The notes under the pieces are model-generated. The model ran no database searches. It was not told the DNA's origin and worked only from the letters and a program-made list of their open reading frames with translations. From Podospora pseudoanserina (lineage: Eukaryota > Ascomycota > Sordariomycetes > Sordariales > Podosporaceae), in NCBI RefSeq assembly GCF_035222485.1, contig NC_085920.1, forward strand, positions 8,356,001-8,420,000: DNA of 64,000 nt. Direction: 5' to 3'. Shown piece after piece: positions 35,683 through 44,204 of this stretch (position 1 is the stretch's first letter; the number at the start of each line of letters is the position of its first letter). A program made the translations under genes and the position numbers.

Positions 35683-37350
35683 TCAGTTCACCAATCTTGC
35701 TTTAACGACCTCATATGCCCAAAGGTTCTCTGGAGACATCCCTTCTATCTCAGGTTGCAGAAAGCACGCGTGAATCTGACCCCCATATTCGAAGCCAGAC
35801 TCATCTTCCTCTTCTTCCTCGGACTCATCCATTGCCATGGCCTCCTCCCTATCCGTATCTGCAAAATCCAGGCTAGAGACACACTCAGACTCGTTGTCCG
35901 GATCTGAAGTCAATTTTGCCCTTGCGCCAAGCTGATTGTCCCACTCGGGCACATGGACGATGATGGTGCAGTATGAATAGTCGGAGTGGATAGGTGCTTC
36001 GTTTCCGTACTGTTCATGGCATACCGTTAGCTTTATGTGCCATGGGATACTGAGAAACCAGAACCTCGAAAGCACTCACCACCATGTACATCAGCTGACG
36101 CTGTTTGTGCTCGTCGTGGCTCTCATTCATCCACACAACCTCTCTGAACTTTGACGCGGCTGATGCCCCAACTCTTAATCAAACATTTAAGATGAGTTTC
36201 GTCATCGACTTGCCAATTCTGGTAGGTTTCCACCGGAAAGTACTTTCCCATCACATATCTGTACGAGTCGTCCTCGTACCTCTCAGTGATGAGAACCGGG
36301 CGTAGGTCGACGTGGTAGCCCAGGGACAGGAAACCTTGCCAGATCGCTCGGTCAATGCCTTTGATGGCCGAGACGGAAAAGATCTCCGATGTGTGCGAAT
36401 ACGCGTGCGAGGTGTAGAAGCCAAGGTAACCGCCTAACCATAAGGATGTGTTAGCCAATGTGAGTGAAGCAGGGAGTTGCAGATAGCACCAACCTTTAGG
36501 CATGAAAGTCTTGTCGTTTATTATATTTCGTGCATACTTCTTCAGAGGAAGCTCGTCTTCCATGAACCTGGCCAGTTTAGCTTCGGCAATGCGTTCGGCG
36601 TACAGATTGCACGTCAATGTAAGTCGGTATCCCTTTGAGACAGGAAGGACCTCGTGTTCGAAATTGCTGTAGAACGTGGCCCATTGAATCATGTTGCTTT
36701 TGGAGTTCTTGGTTGACCAATCGAACTTCATCGTCTCACCCTGTGCCGTACCTCAAGCTCCCCCGAGTGCTCAGCAGGCAGGCACACTACTAAAGACCCA
36801 AACTGAGAGGGAGATCTCGGGGTGTCGACATGTGCCTTGAGGTGGCCTGATGGTCCATCATACACATTGAGTTTGTAGAGCTCTGCTTTGATTGTGTGAT
36901 GACCGATGCCAGGAGAAAGAAGCTTGGATATCGTGTCAATGATGCCGACATGGTAAGGGCGGAAATTGGTCGAGAGCTGGGTAGGGTCGACGCTTCAGCG
37001 CCTTGCGATATTTCTCATCACATACGTCCTTTCCGGCCTTGCCAAAGGTTGCAGGGGGCATATCGGCGACGAGGGCGCGTAAGAGCTCATCTTGCTTCCC
37101 ATGAGGACCTTCTGGAAAGGTAATCTTAGAGCGGGATGCAAGGGTAGATAGAGCAGTCTCGAGGATCCCAACGGAGAGCGGTGGGGTCAAGATGTACAGC
37201 CTTGTCGCTGTCGGAGGGTTTGATGTCCGGGTGTAGAATGGGAAGCGAGCCGCCGCATGCAAAACCAAATTCATACTGACTGGTGTCCATCACGGTCTTC
37301 AACTCCTCCACAAGAGTCATCATATTGTCTTCGACCTCGATTGGACTCAT
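35683..37350 (-). pseudogene. Broken 2-oxoglutarate/Fe(II) oxygenase-like gene
   Basis: Read on the minus strand, the pieces match the fungal prolyl-4-hydroxylase-like 2OG-Fe(II) oxygenase family: an N-terminal MTLVEELKTVMDTSQYEFGF block, DMPPATFGKAGKDVCDEKYRKAL, YKLNVYDGPSGHLKAHVDTP with the iron-binding HxD, and WATFYSNFEHEVLPVSKGYR followed by GFYTSHAYSHTSEIFS. The pieces lie in different frames. Shifts are needed near 37130-37170, near 36990, near 36737 (just before MKFDWS) and near 36160. Two normal introns still fit (36434-36493, and one beginning near 36085), so the frames shown are genuine exon remains. The C-terminal part carries an acidic run (EEEEEDE). The ATG lies 31 bases from the left border of the retroelement, so the promoter was replaced. 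Sequencing error is unlikely because neighbouring genes are intact. Confidence 0.8.
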
Positions 37351-37381
37351 GTTGACAACTGGCTTCGACTTTTGGCGCAAG

Positions 37382-37624
37382 CAACACCACCGATACCACC
37401 GCAAGGAGGGGTAACTGCACGTCGAGAGCCTCTCATTCAAAGTGAGGCAGACAAACAGAGGCATGGCGGTTATCAAAGGAAGGCCACTGGCCAGGAGGAT
37501 ATCGGAGGACTTGGCGATGGCCTGAGGCCAACAAAGGCACGGGCCACGCGAGGAAGGATAAAATACGCGTTTGGAAACACCAAGACTGTATCTCTTCTTC
37601 TTCTTTTCGGTATCACAGACTTCG
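37382..37624 (+). repeat. Left LTR copy, 5' truncated
   Basis: Identical to 43962-44204. It lacks the TGTCACAC start and next bases found before the right copy; the sequence to its left belongs to the oxygenase pseudogene region. On the minus strand this LTR is an open frame that runs in phase into the pseudogene start codon. Confidence 0.93.
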
Positions 37625-37781
37625 AGGCCATTGAAGATTATTAGCCTGAATTGAACCATGAGTTCCAAGCCCTGATACTACAGCCCTTGTCACATATAAT
37701 CTTCAAACAATCGAAGACGACAACTACTGCACTACGACGCCATAGCGCTATCGCCACTTACCCCGCTTTCTTCCTTTGTTG

Positions 37782-40283
37782 ATGTCCACCACATCATCAT
37801 CAGCTCCACCCTCAGATATCGTTGAAGGATTCGTTCCACTACCGTGTAACCCTTGGGTTGACGACGACGAAGACTCCGACTTCACTACAGGAGAGTACTC
37901 CTTCAACACGTCGCCTATTCCGCGACCCTTCATTCCTGGCTACGCAGCCCATATTCCCCTTCCGACATCACCAGCCACGGTGTCACCCACGTACGCGACC
38001 GCTCGAAACCTACAAGAAGAATTCGACAGCACGTCCATCTCCACCTACAATATGGCGGACTATCGCTCTCCTTCAGCCGAGCCTGTCCAGGTCGACGACC
38101 ACATGGAGCTTACGCTCTACTCGCCTCAAGACTTTGAAGTCATTATGAGCGACCCCTCTGAGATCCAGCCTTTGCCTGGAGCCGTCCATGACCCGGCACC
38201 ATGGATTATCGAACTCCATCGCCGAATGAGCGAGGCCTACGAAGGTGTACGACAGCTTGCTCGACAGCAACACAAGGAGCGTATCGACCACCAAGAACTC
38301 GCACGCCTTAAGCAGCAATACGAGCATATCCGTGAACAGTACACTGTTTGCGCTGGCATGGTCAAGCTCGGGGTCCAGGTCTCTGAACAACAAATCAGGC
38401 ACTTCCGTCAGCAGGTTGAAAATGACAGCGCCGCCTTTGCGAACCAGATCTGGAAAGCTATCGCAGTTATTACCCAGGACGAACGGCAGCGTCAACAAGC
38501 CATCGAGCAACTTAGCGAAGCGGCTAACCGACACCACTCCGCCTTAATGACCCTCGAAAAGGAGGTTACATTCCAGAAAAGGTTCAATAGTGATGTCCAG
38601 GAATGGGCTACCCAACGCGACCGAGATATCACGGGACTCTTGGCCAAAGAATTTGTCAATCCCGCTACTCTTGATGATCACGGACGGCGTATCATGGAAC
38701 AGGTCAAGAAGCTTATGGCGGAAGATCTCAAAGAATTCCGCGCTCAGATGGAGCGGAATCCTGATGCCGACGTCAACTCTGTCTGGCGTAGCGTAAGCCA
38801 GCGGGCATCGGTGCGACCATCGCATCCATCCACGGCCATACCATCAAAAGTGTCGTCCTCCACTCGGCGTGTGCAAGAACGCTTAACCACTCAGGCACTG
38901 CAGGATGCCCAAGCACGCCGTACAGCTCGACAGGCCAATATCCAGTTCGAATCCTCTCGAGCCGGTCCTATGTATATGACGCCCACACCCAACGGTGGCG
39001 GAGGAGGAAGCCTCCCTCCACGACGATTCGTCGCTACCAACGGGGAACCTCCTTCTGACCCTGATGACTCGGAGTCAGAGGACTCCCACGAGGATCACCG
39101 TGAAAGGCGACCACCTGCGGATGGAGCCGGAGGAGGACCACCTAGGGGACCTCCAGCCTCACGCAACCGCCCTCGATCACCCAGTCCCTCGGGCCAAGAT
39201 GACCTCACTCGACTCATTCGTCAGTATTCCCAGGCACCAGTCCAAGTCAACCCGGTGCACATGGCAAAACCCCCGGCCTACGATGGCAGAGACCTCTCCA
39301 AGTTCAGGTCTTGGTGGCTTAAAGTGGAGGCATATATGGACTCCTACCCCACAGGGTTTCCCACCGACCAGGTCAAGATTAACTGGGTTGGATCGCTTCT
39401 TACCGACAAAGCCCAGGTGTGGCACCAGCAGCGAGTCAGCCAAGTACGGAGGTTAGGCCTCGCGGATGTCTGGAGCAATTACACCACCGCCATCCAAGAA
39501 CGCTTTCGGGATACAGCCGAGAGGTACCGCAACGCCCGCAAGATGCAAGAGCTCCGGTACCAAGGAGACATCTCGCAGTACTTGACCGAGCTCATGGACC
39601 TCAACGAGGTAGTCCAGTGGTCAGGAACCACGTTCCAGAGCCATATCTCAAAGGCACTTCCGGACGAGATCACCAAACTGATTTACTCAAGACAGGGAGG
39701 AGTCCCGGAGACAGACGAGGACTTCCTCCACGCCATCCAGGAAGCTGGCCACATCTACGAGAATATGCTCACCAACCCTGGCATCTCAGTCGGCCACCGG
39801 GCGGGAAAAGACACGCCCACTTCGACCTCGGAGCGCTCGAAGTCGGGCCCTCCCCACCAAAGTCGCTCCCAACAACCGTCAAATCCATCCTCAAGAAGCA
39901 GCAAGGCACCCTCCAAGGCTCCAAACGCCAGACCCGATCCAAAAGACATTAAGTGGGCGACCGTGAAAGAGGCACTAGCGGGAATCTCCCAAGACAATGT
40001 CGACAGGCACAAAAAGGACGGGTCTACATGCTGGCGATGTGGCCGCAACAACCACCACACCCTCGCCTGCTTCGCCAGAAAGGATGTTTCCGGCAATGAC
40101 CTTCCGTCAGCCCCCCCCAAGGTGGCTGGAGTCAAAAGGAAGGCGGAGAAAGAAGAGAAAGAAATAACACCCCCAAAGAAAGTACGAATCGATGCTATCG
40201 CAACACACTTTGACAACGATGACCCACCAGTCTTCGAGGTACACGACGACGATATGTCTGGCACCGAGACGGGTTTTCACTAG
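37782..40283 (+). CDS. gag: Retrotransposon Gag polyprotein
   Basis: The first ATG is at 37782 (the frame is open slightly further upstream only through TTG codons), giving 833 residues. The N-terminal about 470 residues are unusual for Gag: an acidic start, then long Gln/Glu/Arg-rich coiled-coil-like helices (about 125-330), then a Gly/Pro/Arg-rich linker. The canonical capsid region begins near KPPAYDGRDLSKFRSWW (about 500) and includes DKAQVWHQQ and FRDTAERYRNARK. A CCHC zinc knuckle CWRCGRNNHHTLAC (C-x2-C-x4-H-x4-C, near residue 750) and a basic Lys-rich tail follow. The stop TAG is one codon after the slippery heptamer, so most products end here and a fraction should continue into pol. 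Confidence 0.93.
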   Translation: MSTTSSSAPPSDIVEGFVPLPCNPWVDDDEDSDFTTGEYSFNTSPIPRPFIPGYAAHIPLPTSPATVSPTYATARNLQEEFDSTSISTYNMADYRSPSAEPVQVDDHMELTLYSPQDFEVIMSDPSEIQPLPGAVHDPAPWIIELHRRMSEAYEGVRQLARQQHKERIDHQELARLKQQYEHIREQYTVCAGMVKLGVQVSEQQIRHFRQQVENDSAAFANQIWKAIAVITQDERQRQQAIEQLSEAANRHHSALMTLEKEVTFQKRFNSDVQEWATQRDRDITGLLAKEFVNPATLDDHGRRIMEQVKKLMAEDLKEFRAQMERNPDADVNSVWRSVSQRASVRPSHPSTAIPSKVSSSTRRVQERLTTQALQDAQARRTARQANIQFESSRAGPMYMTPTPNGGGGGSLPPRRFVATNGEPPSDPDDSESEDSHEDHRERRPPADGAGGGPPRGPPASRNRPRSPSPSGQDDLTRLIRQYSQAPVQVNPVHMAKPPAYDGRDLSKFRSWWLKVEAYMDSYPTGFPTDQVKINWVGSLLTDKAQVWHQQRVSQVRRLGLADVWSNYTTAIQERFRDTAERYRNARKMQELRYQGDISQYLTELMDLNEVVQWSGTTFQSHISKALPDEITKLIYSRQGGVPETDEDFLHAIQEAGHIYENMLTNPGISVGHRAGKDTPTSTSERSKSGPPHQSRSQQPSNPSSRSSKAPSKAPNARPDPKDIKWATVKEALAGISQDNVDRHKKDGSTCWRCGRNNHHTLACFARKDVSGNDLPSAPPKVAGVKRKAEKEEKEITPPKKVRIDAIATHFDNDDPPVFEVHDDDMSGTETGFH

Positions 40284-40319
40284 GCCGCCTGACCACGCCG
40301 ACAGGATGTAATCGGCCTA
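40271..40319 (+). promoter_or_regulatory. Programmed -1 frameshift signal (gag to pol)
   Basis: G GGT TTT at 40271-40277 is an X XXY YYZ heptamer in the gag frame. The next codon is CAC and then TAG stops gag. A -1 slip gives codons TCA CTA GGC in the pol frame, which is open from 40223. Downstream, TAGGCCG (40281-40287) pairs with CGGCCTA (40313-40319), and CCTG (40288-40291) pairs with CAGG (40302-40305), forming a two-part hairpin three to five bases after the slip site. Pol has no ATG before 40418, inside the protease region, so frameshifting is the simplest route to Gag-Pol. Confidence 0.8.
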
Positions 40320-43300
40320 CTGGCGTCACCGTTGCGGGAGTCAAGCGCCCTCGCGAGGAGGATGAAGATGAACAACCACGACACCGGCCTAAGGTGGGGA
40401 CCAGGCCTATCGTCAGCATGAGCATCATCGAAGGTACCAACGCGCGCCCTCGGGAACACCCGGTACGCGTTCTCTTGGATCCTGGCAGTGCCGTTCCCGT
40501 CTTATCGGAGGATGTGGCTACCCGCCTCGCGATTAAGACCTTCCGTCACCCTCCTGGGTTCTACCTTCAATCCTTTACTGGAGAAGGAGATGCCAGTAAA
40601 GAAGCATTGTACACCGACACCGTGGTGCTTAGGCACTCAGAAGACCACTTCACCAAGTTGCAATTCGAAGTCAGTAAGCTCGACGCAGAATGCGATATCA
40701 TCCTACCACACTGGTGGCTCCAAGAACACCAACCAGCTGGCTTCTACGACCAAGACCCCACGAAGATTGTATTTACCTCTCCCACATGCCGCGAACGATG
40801 CACTAGCCTATCGGTACTTGGGAAGGCTGGTAGGATCATTGCCAGCGTCAAGGACGATCGAAGCTCTATTCCCGAACGCTTCCGGGACCTGGCACCATTG
40901 GTCCCTCATGATATATCCAAAAGGCTACCTGATCATAAGCCCTGGGACCACACGATCGACCTAATGGATGGCAAGACACCACCATGGGGGCCTATCTACT
41001 CCCTCAGCGGCAAAGAGCTCAAGTTCCTGCGCGCATGGCTGGATGAGATGCTGGCCGAAGGCAAGATCAGGCCTTCCAAGTCCCCTTGCAGCGCTCCACT
41101 CTTTATGGTGGATAAAGACGCCTCCATCGAGAAGAAGGGAACGCATGAAGACGACCTTCGACCAGTGGTGGATTGGAGAGCACTTAATGGCATCACTATC
41201 CCCAACAGGTATCCTCTACCACTCATCAATGAGCTACAAGATCGTCTTGCCGGAGCTAAGTACTTCACCAAGATCGATCTTAAGAGTGGATTCAACCTCG
41301 TACGAATCAAGGAGGGAGATGAGTGGAAGACAGCCTTCCGCTGCCGCTACGGTCTCTTCGAATTCACGGTCATGCATTTTGGGCTAATCAATGCCCCAGC
41401 CACCTTCCAAGCCATGGTCCATGGAGTCCTCAGTGACCTGATCGACATGGGGGTACTGGCGTACGTTGATGATATCCTCATATACGCCGAGACCATGGAG
41501 GAGCATGACCGGCTCACGAAAGAAGTATTGCGGCGGTTGAAAGAGAATAACCTCACCATCTCAGCAAAGAAGTGTGTGTGGGCTACAAGGCAGGTTGAGT
41601 ACCTTGGGTATATCATCTCTGAGCATGGGATCTCTATGTCTAAGGAGAAGGTAGACTGCATCTTGAACTGGGAGAGACCTACCACACTTAAGGCCACCCA
41701 ATCCTTCATCGGCTTCGCCAACTTCTATCGACGCTTTATTAAGGGGTTCTCTGCCATTGCCCAAGCCCTCACGGCATCCCTAAAGCTCGACGCACGTCAG
41801 TGGAAGTGGACACAAGCCATGGAAATAGCATTCAACAGGCTCAAGGAGGCCTTCACCACTGCTCCCATCCTCGCCCACTTCGACCCAGCAAAGCTGGCGG
41901 TCCTGGAGACGGATGCGTCTGACTTCGCCCTAGGTGGAGTGATGTCCCAGAAGGGGGACGATGGCAAGCTCCACCCGGTTGCTTTCCACTCCAGAAAGCT
42001 CACCAAACCAGAGATGAACTATGAAGTACATGACAAAGAGCTACTGGCTATAGTCGACTGCTTTGCAAGATGGCGGAGATACCTCGAGGGGGCAGAGCAT
42101 CGCATCGAAGTGTACTCCGACCATCAGAACCTGGCATACTTCACCACAGCGAAGGTCTTAAATAGACGCCAGGCAAGGTGGGCGCAAGAGCTCGCCGCCT
42201 ACAACTTCATTATCATGTATCGGCCTGGACGACTTAACGGCAAGGCCGACGTGCTCTCAAGACTCGATCAGTATCGGCCTGAGAAGGGGGGAGATGAGGA
42301 CCAGCCGATCACTTCGGTCCTAAAAAATCACCACTTTTCACCGCCAAATGAAGGACCTTCTTTCCTGGTTTCTTCCGCAAGGCTCGCCAGTATACCAGTC
42401 GCCCCGGCGTGGAACAACGACTTCCTCGCCCGGGTCAAGACAGCTGCTAGCAGAGATACCGACTATACCAAGGATCTAGCAGTACCGCCTAAGAATGAGC
42501 ACGAGGACCACGGTCTACTGTACCACAACAACCTGTTGAGGATCCCCAGCGACCCAGCACTGCGAAAAGAGATCCTCGAATCTGAGCACGACTCCGTCGT
42601 CGCAGGCCACTTAGGCATGGACAGGACTATCGACCTTATTCGACGCAATTTCTGGTGGCCAGGCATGGATCAAGACATCCGCGAATACGTACGTGGGTGC
42701 AGAGAGTGCCAACAGAACAAGAACCCACGCCATGGCACCTTCGGGTTGCTTCAACCAATGGAGATTCCGTGGAAGCCGTGGAGAGCGATCTCTATGGACT
42801 TTATTACGGATCTTCCACGATCCTCCGGGTGTGACTCGATCTGGGTCATCGTGGATATGTTCACCAAGATGGCACACTTCATCCCTCTACGTGTGGAAGC
42901 GAAGAAGACTGACGACCTGATCCGGATTTTCGCGCGCGAATACTGGCGACTCCACGGCGTGCCGGCAGATATCATCTCTGACCGCGATTCACGCTTCACC
43001 GCTCACCTTTGGAAGGACTTCCTGAAGCTCGTCGGCATCAATAGCCGTATGAGTACAGCCTTCCATCCTCAGACAGACGGACAGACAGAAATCGTGAACC
43101 AAGAATTAGAGATGTATCTCCGCGCCTTTGTCAACTACGAGATGGCTAACTGGAATGAATTACTTCCCATGGCAGAATTCGCGTACAATAACGCCCGTAA
43201 GGCACCAACAGGCATGTCGCCTTTCTTCGCTAACTACGGTTACCACCCTGCCTCTAATAACCCCTCGTCGAACACTACCGTTCACAACCCTTCGAGCCGG

Positions 43301-43876
43301 CTATACGCACACTGGATGACCCAAGTTCACAAGGAAGCGCAGAATTCTCTGGAAGACACCCGCAAGCGCATGAAGCGGTGGGCAGACTCGAAGAGAAAAG
43401 AAGCACCTATGTTTGAACAGGATCAGCTTGTGATGCTCAACGCCAGGCACATCAAGACCCGTCGACCCTCCAAGAAGCTGGATAAGAAGATGTTAGGCCC
43501 GTTCAAAATCCAGAAGGTGATCTCGCCTACCGCTGTCCGACTGACTCTCCCCAAGCACTGGCGAATCCACAATACCTTCCACGTCTCCCTCATCGAGCCC
43601 TATCGCGCTGGCGGACAGGCACTGCCTGATCCAGACCAGGTCCTGCGAGAAGCTGAGCCGGTAGAGGCAGAAGACTATCAAGTGGAAAAGGTGATGGACT
43701 CGACCACGATGGGTGAAGAAGTCAAGTATCTGGTCAAGTGGGAAGGTTGGCCTCAAAGGAAACATTGGACGTGGGAACCTTTCGATCATTTCTACAGCGA
43801 TGGAGCCAAGACAGCTTTACGAACCTTCCACGCTCAATACCCTGACAAGCCAAAGGACTCACGCCTGGAGGCATGA
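40277..43876 (+). CDS. pol: Retrotransposon Pol polyprotein (PR-RT-RH-IN-chromodomain)
   Basis: This frame is read after the -1 shift and gives about 1199 residues. Order: a basic linker; an aspartic protease with LLDPGSAVPVLS, where the usual Ser/Thr after Asp is Pro; reverse transcriptase with KIDLKSGF, FRCRYGLFEF and catalytic YVDDILIYA; RNase H with LETDASDFALGG and SDHQNL; integrase with the zinc HHCC module (HLGMDRTIDLIRRNFWWPGM ... CRECQQ), the DDE triad in SMDFITDLP, ISDRDSRF and NQELEMYL, and a GPF motif (LGPFKIQKV); a C-terminal chromodomain with YLVKWEGWPQRKHWTWEP. No stop or frameshift occurs inside. The first ATG at 40418 would cut into the protease, so separate initiation is unlikely. 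Confidence 0.93.
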   Translation, partial: SLGRLTTPTGCNRPTGVTVAGVKRPREEDEDEQPRHRPKVGTRPIVSMSIIEGTNARPREHPVRVLLDPGSAVPVLSEDVATRLAIKTFRHPPGFYLQSFTGEGDASKEALYTDTVVLRHSEDHFTKLQFEVSKLDAECDIILPHWWLQEHQPAGFYDQDPTKIVFTSPTCRERCTSLSVLGKAGRIIASVKDDRSSIPERFRDLAPLVPHDISKRLPDHKPWDHTIDLMDGKTPPWGPIYSLSGKELKFLRAWLDEMLAEGKIRPSKSPCSAPLFMVDKDASIEKKGTHEDDLRPVVDWRALNGITIPNRYPLPLINELQDRLAGAKYFTKIDLKSGFNLVRIKEGDEWKTAFRCRYGLFEFTVMHFGLINAPATFQAMVHGVLSDLIDMGVLAYVDDILIYAETMEEHDRLTKEVLRRLKENNLTISAKKCVWATRQVEYLGYIISEHGISMSKEKVDCILNWERPTTLKATQSFIGFANFYRRFIKGFSAIAQALTASLKLDARQWKWTQAMEIAFNRLKEAFTTAPILAHFDPAKLAVLETDASDFALGGVMSQKGDDGKLHPVAFHSRKLTKPEMNYEVHDKELLAIVDCFARWRRYLEGAEHRIEVYSDHQNLAYFTTAKVLNRRQARWAQELAAYNFIIMYRPGRLNGKADVLSRLDQYRPEKGGDEDQPITSVLKNHHFSPPNEGPSFLVSSARLASIPVAPAWNNDFLARVKTAASRDTDYTKDLAVPPKNEHEDHGLLYHNNLLRIPSDPALRKEILESEHDSVVAGHLGMDRTIDLIRRNFWWPGMDQDIREYVRGCRECQQNKNPRHGTFGLLQPMEIPWKPWRAISMDFITDLPRSSGCDSIWVIVDMFTKMAHFIPLRVEAKKTDDLIRIFAREYWRLHGVPADIISDRDSRFTAHLWKDFLKLVGINSRMSTAFHPQTDGQTEIVNQELEMYLRAFVNYEMANWNELLPMAEFAYNNARKAPTGMSPFFANYGYHPASNNPSSNTTVHNPSSRLYAHWMTQVHKEAQNSLEDTRKRMKRWADSKRKEAPMFEQDQLVMLNARHIKTRRPSKKLDKKMLGPFKIQKVISPTAVRLTLPKHWRIHNTFHVSLIEPYRAGGQALPDPDQVLREAEPVEAEDYQVEKVMDSTTMGEEVKYLVKWEGWPQRKHWTWEPFDHFYSDGAKTALRTFHAQYPDKPKDSRLEA

Positions 43877-43921
43877 AGCCATCATCAGGCTCGAGGGCGA
43901 GCATGAGAAGGGGGGAGATGG

Positions 43922-44204
43922 TGTCACACGGCAAAAGCCAACTACCTGCAACCATGCCCAACAACACCACCGATACCACCGCAAGGAGGGGTAACTGCAC
44001 GTCGAGAGCCTCTCATTCAAAGTGAGGCAGACAAACAGAGGCATGGCGGTTATCAAAGGAAGGCCACTGGCCAGGAGGATATCGGAGGACTTGGCGATGG
44101 CCTGAGGCCAACAAAGGCACGGGCCACGCGAGGAAGGATAAAATACGCGTTTGGAAACACCAAGACTGTATCTCTTCTTCTTCTTTTCGGTATCACAGAC
44201 TTCG
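43922..44204 (+). repeat. Right LTR copy
   Basis: The probable full LTR runs from TGTCACAC to TATCACA at 44197. The seven bases after it (GACTTCG) are also shared with the left copy, so either the LTR is slightly longer or a piece of internal sequence was carried along in a recombination. To the right is the DUF3176 gene fragment. Confidence 0.85.

Larger units (their letters stand above)
37382..44204 (+). mobile_element. Ty3/gypsy chromovirus LTR retrotransposon
   Basis: A 6.8-kb element bounded by 243-nt direct repeats (37382-37624 and 43962-44204) that are identical by eye. Inside are gag and pol in overlapping frames; pol has the order protease, reverse transcriptase, RNase H, integrase, chromodomain, which defines a chromovirus. 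A purine tract (AAGGGGGGAGATGG) ends just before TGTCACAC at 43922, the probable true LTR start, and TATCACA at 44191-44197 is the probable LTR end. The left repeat lacks the first 40 nt of that LTR. No flanking target duplication is seen. No tRNA-type primer site starting TGG follows the left repeat, so priming is unclear. The reading frames are intact and no C-to-T decay is apparent, so the copy is young. Confidence 0.95.

Noticed and set aside
37126-37668. Minus-strand frame running through the left LTR into the oxygenase pseudogene start
   Set aside because: The LTR happens to be open antisense in the same phase; the same LTR frame also follows the DUF3176 fragment. Chance in-phase fusion, no evidence of a chimeric gene.
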